The position numbers and the translations under genes were made by a program. Shown piece by piece: positions 24,800 through 33,222 of a stretch of DNA of 40,031 nucleotides. Source of the stretch: an uncultured Lachnospiraceae bacterium (lineage in GTDB: Bacteria > Bacillota > Clostridia > Lachnospirales > Lachnospiraceae); contig CACZJL010000016.1 of the NCBI GenBank assembly GCA_902781505.1, positions 1 through 40,031 on the forward strand, read 5' to 3'. Position 1 is the first letter of the stretch. The number at the start of each line of letters is the position of its first letter. Below the pieces are notes generated by a model. That model saw only the letters and a program-made list of their open reading frames with translations, did no database searches and was not told the DNA's origin.

Positions 24800-26770
24800 T
24801 TAGTTGTCATCGTGATCATTTCGTTTTGTCCTTTTGACTTCTATCATACCCTGTGTTTTCTTTCTTCCAAGCACAATCTGGATTGCAACACTGACTGCAA
24901 CAAGTGCAAGGCCGATAGCATCTGTAAGAAGTCGAGGATCAATCAGTGCAAGACCGCCGGCTGCAATCATAACTCTTACAATCGGACTCATCTTCACCCT
25001 CAGGAAACCTTCGAGTGCTGTAGAAACTCCGAAAATACCAATCAGAGATGTAATACAAATCTGAATAACCTGACCTGGATTCGTGTCAATTAATAAGAGC
25101 TGTGGACTGAAGCAGAACACATAAGGCACGATAAATACGGCAATCGCAAGCTTAGTCGCGTTGAATGCCGTATTCATCGGATTACTCTTCGCAATCGCTG
25201 AACCGGCATAGGCTGCAAGTGCAACTGGTGGAGTGATATCTGCAACGATACCGAAGTAGAATACGAAGAAGTGTGCTGCAAGTGCAGGAACACCCATACG
25301 AATGAGAATTGGTGCACATGTAGCCGCCATGATGCAGTAGTTCGCTGTGGTAGGAACACCCATGCCCAGCACGATACAGCAAAGCATTGTCAGAATCAGA
25401 GCGATAATCAGACGACCATTTGCCACGGTAACAATTGCATTAATCAGCTCATTGGCAAGTCCTGTCATTGTGATGGAACCGGAGATGATACCGGCAACAC
25501 CGCAGGCTGCTGCAACTGTGATGGCACCCTGTCCACCGGAAGCAAGTGCATCCAGGATTTTCGCAGGTGTGATTCGATTCTCCTTATCAAAGAGGCTGAC
25601 TATGATAGCAAGTACAATGGCGAAGGAAGCCGCTCTCTGCATGGTCATCATGTTTGTGGAAACCCAGATAACAAGCATCACGAGAGGAAGGAGGAGGTAT
25701 ATCTTCTTCATCAGCTTTGAAAGCTTAGGAAGATTCTCCTTTGGAATTCCGTGAAGATTCAGCTTCTTTGCTTCTAAATGTACGGAAATGAAGATCCCGA
25801 CAAAGTACATCACAGCCGGTAAGATGGCTCTTACGATAATGTTCGAATATGGAACACCGACGAAATCGGCCATCAAGAAGGCTGCCGCACCCATGATTGG
25901 TGGCATAATCTGTCCACCTGTGGAGGACGCTGCTTCTACTGCCCCGGCAAATTCCGGTGAATAGCCGGTCTTCTTCATCATTGGAATGGTCACGGAACCG
26001 GTTGTTACAGTATTACCAACAGAAGAACCAGATACCATACCGCAAAGTGCGGAGGAAATAACGGATACCTTCGCAGGACCGCCGGCATACTTACCGGCAA
26101 CGCTGTTGGCCAGATCAATGAAGAACTGAGATACACCGGTCTTCTCTAAGAATGCACCGAAGATAATAAATACGACGATGTATTTGGAACAGACATTTAC
26201 CGGTGTAGAGAAGATTCCTTCTTTGGTGTAGAAAAGGTTTCTCACATAGTAACGAATTCTGCCGTAGGCATCCGGATTTGTGAGTCCGTAGGACATGGCA
26301 TAGACCATAAAGAACCCTGCAACGACTAGGATTGGAATGCCGACACAACGTCTTGTAATTTCAATTAATGCTAATACGCCGATGACACCGATGACAATCT
26401 GCATTGGTGTAAAGCGGGTTCCCTGCTGAATGATGGTTTTGGCATTCAGCATGAAGTAAAAGTATGCGCCGGAGCCCACTGCCATACCGATGACATCGTA
26501 CCATGGCATGTAGTTGGCTTTCTGCTCACCCTTTTTCGCCGGGTAGATTAGGAAGCCCAGTACAATGATCATTCCCATGAAGGAAGTCAGACGAATTTCT
26601 TCAAGGAAGGTTGCAAACAGTGTGACATAAATGCAAAACAGGGAAAATGCCGCCATAATGCATTTGATGATGATTCCGGGTGTGCCATCCCAGACGCGGG
26701 TGTTGGATTCGCGGTCATACTTACGCATGACATCGTCTAAGTTTACACTCTGTTCTTGTGTCTTACTCAA
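24800..26770 (-). CDS. Fused TRAP transporter permease (DctQM type)
   Basis: Membrane part of a TRAP transporter that imports an organic acid using an ion gradient. The 656-residue chain has many hydrophobic segments. The small DctQ-like membrane domain lies in about the first 170 residues and the large DctM-like domain follows, the fused form that usually works with TAXI-type binding proteins. Conserved stretches include the FGAFLEKTGVSQFFIDLA region, VSGSSVGNTVTTGSVTIP, EAASSTGGQIMPPIMGAAAF, and GMGVPTTANYCIMAATCAP. The start is a TTG at 26770; AAAGGAGG lies nine bases upstream, and the next ATG (residue 15) would leave that site unused. It begins 15 bases after the binding-protein gene. 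Confidence 0.93.
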   Translation of the reverse strand: MSKTQEQSVNLDDVMRKYDRESNTRVWDGTPGIIIKCIMAAFSLFCIYVTLFATFLEEIRLTSFMGMIIVLGFLIYPAKKGEQKANYMPWYDVIGMAVGSGAYFYFMLNAKTIIQQGTRFTPMQIVIGVIGVLALIEITRRCVGIPILVVAGFFMVYAMSYGLTNPDAYGRIRYYVRNLFYTKEGIFSTPVNVCSKYIVVFIIFGAFLEKTGVSQFFIDLANSVAGKYAGGPAKVSVISSALCGMVSGSSVGNTVTTGSVTIPMMKKTGYSPEFAGAVEAASSTGGQIMPPIMGAAAFLMADFVGVPYSNIIVRAILPAVMYFVGIFISVHLEAKKLNLHGIPKENLPKLSKLMKKIYLLLPLVMLVIWVSTNMMTMQRAASFAIVLAIIVSLFDKENRITPAKILDALASGGQGAITVAAACGVAGIISGSITMTGLANELINAIVTVANGRLIIALILTMLCCIVLGMGVPTTANYCIMAATCAPILIRMGVPALAAHFFVFYFGIVADITPPVALAAYAGSAIAKSNPMNTAFNATKLAIAVFIVPYVFCFSPQLLLIDTNPGQVIQICITSLIGIFGVSTALEGFLRVKMSPIVRVMIAAGGLALIDPRLLTDAIGLALVAVSVAIQIVLGRKKTQGMIEVKRTKRNDHDDN

Positions 26771-26785
26771 AGCTGCCCGCCTCCT

Positions 26786-27748
26786 TTACTGCGTATTGAC
26801 GGAAACACCGTGTTCTTCGTAGTACTTTGCAGCACCACTGTGAAACGGAACTGAGATGCCCTCTGTCGCATTCTTAACAGAAAGCTCCTTGCCCTTGGCA
26901 TTTTCCGTGGTAATTTCTTCTTTATGGTCAAAAATGGCCTGTGTCAGACGATAGACAACGGCTTCATCTACGTCTTTCTGAACAATTAAGGTCGCCTTAA
27001 CGGTGACGGTAGAAATTGCCTCCGGCTGGCCGGGATAGGTATTGGCCGGGATTTCGTAAGCAGAGTAATATGGATCGTCCTTTAACATCTTTTCACGAAG
27101 TTCTCCGTCAATTGGAACCAGCTTTACACCGTTTGTCGTTGCAAGCTCTGTAATAGCCGTAGTTGGTGCACCTGCTACGATGAAGGCTGCATCAATCTTG
27201 CCGTCCTTTAAGGCTTCCTTACTGTCTTCAAAGGACTGATACTGTGGTCTGATATCAGACTCTGTCAGGCCTGCTGCCGCAAGAACATCCTGTGCGTTGA
27301 AATTAACGCCGGAGCCGGGTGCTCCGATGGATACGCTCTTGCCCTTTAAGTCAGCAACGGATTTGATGCTGCTGTCCATGGTGATGAGCTGAACGGTTTC
27401 TGCATACAGGCCGCCGATCACACGGAAGTCCTGTGTTCCGATTCCGTTAAATGCACGGGTATCATTCCATGCATAGGTCATAACATCGGACTGCACGATA
27501 CCAAGCTGATAATCGCCATCTTCAATACTTTGGATATTTGCCTTGGAAGCATCAGTAGAAACCGCTGTGACGCTTGCTTCTGCGTATGTTTTCATATACT
27601 GAGCAAGTACGCCGCCGTAGGCATAGTATGTACCGGCTGTACCGCCGGTACCCATCATGAGTCGATTCTTTGTGCCGCATCCGGTTGCAAGAGTTGCAAC
27701 AAGAAGCAGGCTTAAAAGAACTGCCATTTTCCTTTTCATCATTTTCAT
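26786..27748 (-). CDS. TAXI-family TRAP solute-binding lipoprotein
   Basis: Extracellular substrate-binding partner of the permease encoded just downstream. The 320-residue protein starts with a Lys-rich n-region and a hydrophobic stretch ending at LATGC, so it is probably lipid-anchored at that cysteine. The mature part opens with MMGTGGTAGTYYAYGGVLA, the signature of the TAXI family. The central segment DLKGKSVSIGAPGSGVNF follows the usual pattern. TAXI proteins bind dicarboxylates or amino-acid-like acids; the substrate here cannot be told. The ATG at 27748 has GGGAG seven bases upstream and is preferred over 27799. A strong promoter lies about 90 bases upstream. Confidence 0.93.
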   Translation of the reverse strand: MKMMKRKMAVLLSLLLVATLATGCGTKNRLMMGTGGTAGTYYAYGGVLAQYMKTYAEASVTAVSTDASKANIQSIEDGDYQLGIVQSDVMTYAWNDTRAFNGIGTQDFRVIGGLYAETVQLITMDSSIKSVADLKGKSVSIGAPGSGVNFNAQDVLAAAGLTESDIRPQYQSFEDSKEALKDGKIDAAFIVAGAPTTAITELATTNGVKLVPIDGELREKMLKDDPYYSAYEIPANTYPGQPEAISTVTVKATLIVQKDVDEAVVYRLTQAIFDHKEEITTENAKGKELSVKNATEGISVPFHSGAAKYYEEHGVSVNTQ

Positions 27749-27840
27749 TTTATTCTCCCTTTTTGTGGGGCCATCTTTGAACTGCTTCCTTTCTATCAAA
27801 AGCCATACCAGTGTTCAAGCATACCCGCCGAAGATACTTG

Positions 27841-27870
27841 ATTATACCATAGTTTCAGGGTCTCTCACAA
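27841..27870 (-). promoter_or_regulatory. Promoter of the TRAP operon
   Basis: Minus strand: TTGTGA (27870-27865), an 18-base spacer, and a perfect TATAAT (27846-27841) preceded by TGG (extended -10). The leader is about 85 nt long and shows no clear terminator. Confidence 0.7.
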
Positions 27871-27877
27871 GGACATG

Positions 27878-27916
27878 AAAAACCGCGCCACAACTGGCTC
27901 TGTCAGTTTAGCGCGG
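27878..27916 (-). terminator. Terminator of the oxidoreductase pair
   Basis: CCGCGC (27883-27888) pairs with GCGCGG (27911-27916), with an inner AACTG/CAGTT stem, and the minus-strand RNA ends in five U. It abuts the TRAP promoter, about 100 bases after the stop codon at 28015. Confidence 0.88.
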
Positions 27917-28014
27917 TGAACTGGTCTACATTTTTTCACGTTTCTGCTTTGTCACCATCCGGGTCGCAAAAATTCGCAGTCTTTCAGTCTCAGGTCAGCC
28001 TCCGTCACTTCTCA

Positions 28015-29154
28015 TCAACTGCCGGCTTCGGCCTCAATCTGTTCTGCCATCAAGTCATCAAACATTTCCTCGTTGATTGGAAGTTCGACACGCTTTCCCT
28101 CCCATGCTGACATGTAAGCAGCACTGCTTAAGTGCACGGCCTTTGTACCTTCTGTTCCATCACACATCAGCTCACTTCCATTTAACACCGCTTTCCCGAA
28201 GTTTTCAAGTACCCCAAGATAAACTTCTGGTCCCGGGTCCTTTGGCAGGTCCAGCTCAACTTCGGAAACTAAGAGTTCCTCTCTTGAATTCTTTTCTGAA
28301 GTCTTCTGATATTCATCAGAATCCGGTGTAAAGCTGTATTCTCGAAGCACGCCATCCTCAAGGCACAGACGACCCTTCGAACCAACGATGGTAAAGCGAT
28401 CTTCATTCGCCGCTTCTCCTGTCGTAATTACAAAGACACCCGTGAACTTATCCGGATAGCGCATGAGAAGCGTTGCCTCATCATCTACACGGAAATCATT
28501 GTATTTGCCAAATGGAATGTCAGCATAGACGCTTTCCGGAAGCCCAAAGACAGAAATCCAGAAATCTAAAATATGCTGCCCCTGATTAATCAATGCTCCG
28601 CCGCCTTCTCCGGTCCAGGTGGAGTGCCAGCCTGCAGAGTGATGATAGTGCTGTGTTCGGTAATATCTGCTGGTCACAAGCTCCGCTCTCTTAATTCGCC
28701 CAAGCTTTCCGCCCTTCACTGCATCCACAATATACTTATGAGACGGGAAGAGTCTCTGCTGATAGCAAACGCCAAGAAGCACTCCTGCCTCCTTTGCTTC
28801 CTCTGCCATTTCCTTAGATTCTTTCAGGCTGACCGCGAGTGGCTTCTCACAAAGCACGTGCTTTTTTCTGGCAAATGCAATTTTTGCGAGTTCATGATGG
28901 CTCTTATGTGGCGTAGCAATCAACACGGCATCGAACGTATCCGCATGTGCAAACAGCTCATCTGCCGATTTAAAAATCACCACATCCTGCCCGCCTGCCG
29001 CCGAAGCGAGCTCTCGGATTTCATCAGACTTTGCGTCGTTTCTTGCAACCACAGCAGTAAGCTGTGAATTCTCTACATCTCCCGAGAGAAGGTATTTTAC
29101 ATATTTAAGGCCCATGGAACCGACTCCGATCACGGCCCATCTGATTTTCTGCAT
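28015..29154 (-). CDS. Gfo/Idh/MocA family oxidoreductase
   Basis: NAD(P)-dependent dehydrogenase of the sugar/inositol type, 379 residues. It opens with the Rossmann motif VIGVGSMG (8-15), followed at about 80 by IATPHKSHHELA and then by the catalytic CEKP motif (Glu103-Lys104-Pro105). The C-terminal half, with the GWHSTWTGEGGGALINQGQH segment and its histidine, is the substrate domain. Substrate unknown. AGGAAGGA precedes the ATG at 29154 at good distance; the in-frame ATG at 29187 overlaps the previous gene. It follows the other family member by 19 bases, so the two probably act on related steps of one pathway. Confidence 0.9.
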   Translation of the reverse strand: MQKIRWAVIGVGSMGLKYVKYLLSGDVENSQLTAVVARNDAKSDEIRELASAAGGQDVVIFKSADELFAHADTFDAVLIATPHKSHHELAKIAFARKKHVLCEKPLAVSLKESKEMAEEAKEAGVLLGVCYQQRLFPSHKYIVDAVKGGKLGRIKRAELVTSRYYRTQHYHHSAGWHSTWTGEGGGALINQGQHILDFWISVFGLPESVYADIPFGKYNDFRVDDEATLLMRYPDKFTGVFVITTGEAANEDRFTIVGSKGRLCLEDGVLREYSFTPDSDEYQKTSEKNSREELLVSEVELDLPKDPGPEVYLGVLENFGKAVLNGSELMCDGTEGTKAVHLSSAAYMSAWEGKRVELPINEEMFDDLMAEQIEAEAGS

Positions 29155-29173
29155 TATAAAAATTCCTTCCTGT

Positions 29174-30271
29174 TTACTGTAATTCACGCATTTTCATTGC
29201 GACTCTTGCGTCTTCCAATGCCAGTTGCACCGGGTATGCTGCATTGCCGGTCTTTACAAATTCACCTGCATCTTCAAGCACCTGCGCGATGGCAGTCTCA
29301 TCAGCCGAAAGCCCCGCCATACCATATTTATCATAATAAAGCAGATCCGCACCAACACGGATATCCATAATTTCCTGATACTCAGACCAGTTGGGATTCT
29401 CTTCCCCTGTCTTTACTATTCTTGTCATCTGGATGATTGGTTCGCAGACAGCCCTATTTTCTTCATTGAGATAAGAAATCTGTCCGACAATCTGCTTCGC
29501 AACACGATCCGTACTGATTTCTGCAATTTCCTTGTCGAAGAACCGAATCAGACCACGGTCGCCCTGGATTTTGATTTCCGGTGTGCAGATTGGACTTCTG
29601 TACTCTTCTGGACAGAAATCAAAGTAACATACCTTTCCATCTTCCCATTGAAGCGTCAGATGATCCCATGGCTTCTTTACTGTAACTCCATCCGTATAAG
29701 ATTCATTACGGGTCAGAGTCCTTGTGATATCAAACTCATGACGCTCTCCTTTGATTGTCACTTCACCCTTCGGTTCAAGAAGTGCTCTTGCAATAGAATA
29801 TCCATGGTATTCATGGGCATAGGATAAAAACAACATCTCAGGATTGCCAATCTTACCTGATTTAATGAGGCTCGTCAGGGCGAGGATCTGTGGATAGCGG
29901 AAATACTGCTCTGCCACATAAATCTTCGCACCTGAGTTCGCCTCACCCTCTATTTCCCGTAAGGTCCCTTCGTCCATTCCGGCCGGTGTTTCAAGCACAA
30001 CCGGAACGCCCTTACCAAGCCAGTACTTACCGAGTTCAAACAGCAGATCTTTTTTGGCAGCGATAACCACAAAATCGACATTTGCCGCTAAGATACTGTC
30101 CTTATCAGCAGTTACATTTATCTCCAGCTCTCCCGATAAAGCTTTCGCTCTCTCTTCTGAGCGGGAAACCATACCAACCAGTTCGAAACGGGAAGACAGA
30201 AGTTTAGCGATTCTTAGGTAATATCCTGCTCTCCAACCTGTTCCTTCAATGGCAAATCGAATCTTACCCAT
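29174..30271 (-). CDS. Gfo/Idh/MocA-like protein with altered EKP motif
   Basis: A 365-residue relative of the previous enzyme with a degenerate active site. The Rossmann loop reads IEGTGWRAG (8-16) instead of GxGxxG. At the position of the catalytic EKP the sequence is VVLETPAG, with Thr95 in place of the lysine. Later residues such as AEQYFRYPQIL keep the general shape of the family. It may be inactive as a dehydrogenase, may use a different catalytic residue, or may form a complex with the intact partner encoded downstream. GAGGAG lies seven bases before the ATG at 30271, so that start is preferred over 30310. It is the first gene of the pair. Confidence 0.85.
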   Translation of the reverse strand: MGKIRFAIEGTGWRAGYYLRIAKLLSSRFELVGMVSRSEERAKALSGELEINVTADKDSILAANVDFVVIAAKKDLLFELGKYWLGKGVPVVLETPAGMDEGTLREIEGEANSGAKIYVAEQYFRYPQILALTSLIKSGKIGNPEMLFLSYAHEYHGYSIARALLEPKGEVTIKGERHEFDITRTLTRNESYTDGVTVKKPWDHLTLQWEDGKVCYFDFCPEEYRSPICTPEIKIQGDRGLIRFFDKEIAEISTDRVAKQIVGQISYLNEENRAVCEPIIQMTRIVKTGEENPNWSEYQEIMDIRVGADLLYYDKYGMAGLSADETAIAQVLEDAGEFVKTGNAAYPVQLALEDARVAMKMRELQ

Positions 30272-30389
30272 CGTGTCTCTCCTCTTTACAACGTTCTGTA
30301 CTACTAGCATACCACTTTTTTTATGTTTCTTCCCCTGTTTTTTCGCCCCCTCCAGACGCTTATTTCTGGTTTTCTTTAACCCGCGTGTA

Positions 30390-30398
30390 TGCTATAAT
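30390..30398 (+). promoter_or_regulatory. Extended -10 promoter of the SseB-like gene
   Basis: TGCTATAAT is a perfect -10 with the TGN extension. The -35 region is only T-rich. The expected transcript starts about 20 bases before the start codon. Confidence 0.65.
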
Positions 30399-30424
30399 TT
30401 CTACATACTGTTTGGAGGTTTGTG

Positions 30425-32032
30425 ATGGGTTTATTTAACAGATTTAAAAAGACAAAAGATGCAGAAGACGAGCTCTTAGAGGGCGCTTCTGCTGACGTTT
30501 CTCAGGACACATCTGAGACTGAAGAAGCCGCAACACAGGAAGGAACTGAGACTGGCGAAAAGACAGCTTCTGTTGAAGAAGCTGAGATGAACCAGAACGT
30601 TGAAGAGGAAGAAGTCGCTGACGTGAACGCGGCTGAAAGTTCTGACGTTACCGGTGATACTGAGGTTCAGAAGAATCTGAAGCTTTCTGTTTCTTCTGTA
30701 TTTATGATCGACGATGTGTTTCCTGACATGACCAAAGATGGCGAGGATGCGACTCTTGTTTCCGGCTACATTGTCAAGGGTACCTTAAAGCCCGGCGATG
30801 GTCTGTTTATGGCAGACGAGAACGGAAAGCCAGAGATGACCTGCGTCATTGATGGAATTGAGCGTCTCGGTCGTGATGCAGTTGCTGAAATCACTTACGT
30901 AAAGGATGGCGGCAACGAAAACGCATACGGTCTCTGGTTTAAGAAGAGTCATACTGCTACTTTTAAGAAGGGCGAATATCTCTATCAGCTCGAGGCCAAT
31001 GAGGCAGAGAAAAATCCAGATCGTTTAAGTGATGTGCGCAGAAAGGAGCTGACTGCCGCCCTCGTTCATAATGAAATCGACGGTGGTTACCTTGCTACTC
31101 TTGAAATTCAGGATATCTGCTTCCTGCTGAATCTGATCAGAATGCAGCACGCAGAGACTGCAGTTGAGAATTATGAGACAAAGGATGAGCTGATGACTAA
31201 GGCGCTCTGCGAAAAGCTTCTCTCTGCAGAAACACTCTACTTTAACGAGGACTTACAGACCAACTCACCTTTCATCAACCAGGGTGCGTGCGATGTATTT
31301 TCCAAATACTCCTATGCCGCTGATGCGGAAGCATTTTTCAAGAAGCAGTTCCGTCAGCTGACTACCGTTGAAGTGAAGGCTGGTGAATCTACACTTCCTG
31401 GCGGTATGGATTTGTTCACTTACCTCTACATCGTAGGTATTATGTTGGTTCGCGTTGACTTCGGCCAGTTCAGGGTAACATTAGAGATTACAAAGATCAC
31501 ACCTCCACCTACAAAGGAGCAGCTCGATGCCTACGAGTGTCCGATTGTGAATCCGGAACTTCGTTTTACAATGAATTCCGCTCTCTCTGAGCAGAGATGG
31601 CCTGTTCGCTATGATAAGCACGAGGATAATATTCACCGCTCCGAGCAGATGATGCTCGATGCATTAACACGTGCCAAGCTCTTACTTCCTGTTAAGGTAG
31701 ACGGCGAGGTTGTTGTCGATGACAGCAATATCGTTCACATTCAGAAGAATGCGCAGATTCAGGTTCCTCATATTCAGGATGGCAGCAGCCGTCAGTATAT
31801 TCCTTTCTTCACTGACTGGTCTGAGTTCCGCAAGGTTTATCCATCCGATGACTGGAAGGGTCTTCTGATTTCCTCAAAGGAGGCGCTTTCTATGGATATG
31901 AACACCGGCGTTGTTATCAATCCACTCGGTGAGAACTGTGTATTCGGTTCAGAAAACCGCGATGAAATGATCAAGGCCCTCTTCCCGGAAACCGGCGATG
32001 AAGGCAGAACTATGGAGCCTGTACAGGGTTAA
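30425..32032 (+). CDS. EF-Tu domain-2-like / SseB-like fusion protein
   Basis: A 535-residue cytoplasmic protein without membrane segments. After MGLFNRFKK comes an acidic, Glu-rich, probably disordered stretch (about 12-85). Residues 88-200 match the beta-barrel domain 2 of translation GTPases: VSSVFMIDDVF, LVSGYIVKGTLKPGD and FKKGEYL line up with EF-Tu, but no G domain precedes it. The middle (about 200-365) is mostly unassigned. The C-terminal part (from about 370) carries SseB-like sequence: LTRAKLLLPVKVD, IPFFTDWSEFRKVY and VINPLGENCVF. SseB domains are poorly understood. TGGAGG lies six bases before the ATG at 30425; a GTG just ahead is less likely. The gene is alone between its own promoter and terminator. 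Confidence 0.82.
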   Translation: MGLFNRFKKTKDAEDELLEGASADVSQDTSETEEAATQEGTETGEKTASVEEAEMNQNVEEEEVADVNAAESSDVTGDTEVQKNLKLSVSSVFMIDDVFPDMTKDGEDATLVSGYIVKGTLKPGDGLFMADENGKPEMTCVIDGIERLGRDAVAEITYVKDGGNENAYGLWFKKSHTATFKKGEYLYQLEANEAEKNPDRLSDVRRKELTAALVHNEIDGGYLATLEIQDICFLLNLIRMQHAETAVENYETKDELMTKALCEKLLSAETLYFNEDLQTNSPFINQGACDVFSKYSYAADAEAFFKKQFRQLTTVEVKAGESTLPGGMDLFTYLYIVGIMLVRVDFGQFRVTLEITKITPPPTKEQLDAYECPIVNPELRFTMNSALSEQRWPVRYDKHEDNIHRSEQMMLDALTRAKLLLPVKVDGEVVVDDSNIVHIQKNAQIQVPHIQDGSSRQYIPFFTDWSEFRKVYPSDDWKGLLISSKEALSMDMNTGVVINPLGENCVFGSENRDEMIKALFPETGDEGRTMEPVQG

Positions 32033-32047
32033 GCAATAAAAAACAAG

Positions 32048-32080
32048 CGGCAGACCTGTATTTAAAGGCCTGCCGTTTTT
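32048..32080 (+). terminator. Terminator of the SseB-like gene
   Basis: CGGCAG (32048-32053) pairs with CTGCCG (32070-32075), with further inner pairs, and five U follow. Confidence 0.92.
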
Positions 32081-32081
32081 C

Positions 32082-32195
32082 TTATAATACAATCCAGCGC
32101 CCGGTTTTTCTCGCACCTTTCCGCCTGATCATTTTTGTTTCCGCTAATTTTTTCAGATGTCTTTGAATCGTCGGCTCTGATTTTTGAATCGCCGT
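32082..32195 (-). pseudogene. Remnant of a winged-helix protein C-terminus
   Basis: On the minus strand 37 codons are open between an in-frame stop and a terminal stop, with no start codon at the front. They read as a helix-turn-helix end: KSEPTIQRHLKKLAETK, then IRRKGARKTGRWIVL. This resembles the C-terminal winged helix of AlbA_2/AAA-4-type or Fic-type regulators. The rest of the gene is absent: upstream lies the intact small gene at 32208. It ends just two bases from the terminator of the SseB-like gene. The most likely reading is a gene fragment left after deletion. Confidence 0.6.
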
Positions 32196-32207
32196 TTAGC
32201 CATGTAT

Positions 32208-32447
32208 TTACGCCATTGGTCCTGCATTCTTTAATCCTTCTAACATTTCCATATCTTCTGCAGTTACGCGGATGTTCGTTACATACTCCTTGCCATCCGG
32301 TGTTGTGAGCTTAATCTCGGCAACAGTTCCTTCCTGCATGGCATAAGATGCATCTCTTAAAAACATAATAAACTTCGGGTGTCTGCCCTGGAATTCTGCA
32401 AGCTTCTTTCTCATTGCAAGCATCATTCCCATGTTAAATCCTGCCAT
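32208..32447 (-). CDS. Small conserved-looking cytoplasmic protein, unknown function
   Basis: A 79-residue protein starting MAGFNMGMMLAMRKKLAEF. The N-terminal half is a basic amphipathic helix and the C-terminal half a short beta segment (AEIKLTTPDGKEYVTNIRVT). No known family is recognised. AAGGA lies six bases before the ATG at 32447, which directly follows the stop codon of the methyltransferase gene (TGAGATG), so translation is coupled and the earlier in-frame ATG at 32474 is unlikely. The position suggests a partner or accessory of the methyltransferase. Confidence 0.7.
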   Translation of the reverse strand: MAGFNMGMMLAMRKKLAEFQGRHPKFIMFLRDASYAMQEGTVAEIKLTTPDGKEYVTNIRVTAEDMEMLEGLKNAGPMA

Positions 32448-32448
32448 C

Positions 32449-33147
32449 TCAATCCTTCTTTCCTTCAATTGCAATCCATCCCTCTTTTGAATGGATATGG
32501 ATCACTGTTTTTTCAAAACCAGCCGCGGCAAATAGTTTTTCAAACTCATCCATCGTCGGATTGTTCATCTTGTACGCCGCAATGTTTGCTCTCTGTTCCT
32601 CGGTCAGGCCCTCATGATTATACACCTCTGAGATTAAAAGGAACTGTCCTTCAGGCTTTAATACGCGATAGACTTCCTTTAAACTCTCCTGCGGATTCGG
32701 CCAGAAATAAAAGCTCTCGACAGTTGTAATCACGTCAAAGCTGTTGTCTTCATACGGAAGAGCTTCAACCGAGGCCTCATCAATACTCATCTTACCTGAG
32801 ACCAGGTCTGCCTCATTCAGCTTCTTTGAAGCTTCTACTGAAACCGATGAATAGTCCACTCCTGTCAGATGTCCTGTCTTAATACCGTCTGATAAGCGGT
32901 GCAGTGTCATTCCACCGCCACAGCCGATATCAAGAAGCTGCGCATCCGGGTTTAATGCCAGGAAAGATAATCCCCATCCTGTCATCTTATAATGACTTTC
33001 ATTCATGCGCTTAAGCATCTCAAATCCAGCATCGCCGGTCGGATTCGCCGGATTGCCCTGTGCTGTCACATGGCGCTGTCTGCTGATTTCTGCCATCGCC
33101 AGGTCATTGGTTGTATCAATTCCCGATTTTTTCTTTTCTTCTGCCAT
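32449..33147 (-). CDS. SAM-dependent methyltransferase
   Basis: Class I methyltransferase of the UbiE/Methyltransf_11 type, 232 residues. The SAM-binding motif LLDIGCGGG is at 71-79, the acidic motif II region GVDYSS follows, and LPYEDNSFDVITTVESFYFW is the classic motif around the substrate entry. VYRVLKPEGQFLLISE forms motif III. The substrate is unknown. A strong AAGGAGGG lies just before the ATG at 33147 and rules out the in-frame ATG at 33186. It follows the glucanotransferase gene by about 75 bases, with a short imperfect dyad (CACAG/CTGTG) between them. Confidence 0.9.
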   Translation of the reverse strand: MAEEKKKSGIDTTNDLAMAEISRQRHVTAQGNPANPTGDAGFEMLKRMNESHYKMTGWGLSFLALNPDAQLLDIGCGGGMTLHRLSDGIKTGHLTGVDYSSVSVEASKKLNEADLVSGKMSIDEASVEALPYEDNSFDVITTVESFYFWPNPQESLKEVYRVLKPEGQFLLISEVYNHEGLTEEQRANIAAYKMNNPTMDEFEKLFAAAGFEKTVIHIHSKEGWIAIEGKKD

Positions 33148-33222
33148 AAAAAGTCCCTCCTTTTTGTCACAGTCTGGCTGTGTCACATCCTGTCTGCTGC
33201 GAAAGCCGTGCGATAGGTTGTG

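Noticed and set aside
33160..33185. CACAG/CTGTG dyad before the methyltransferase gene
   Set aside because: Short arms with a mismatch and no U-run; too weak to call an operator or a terminator.
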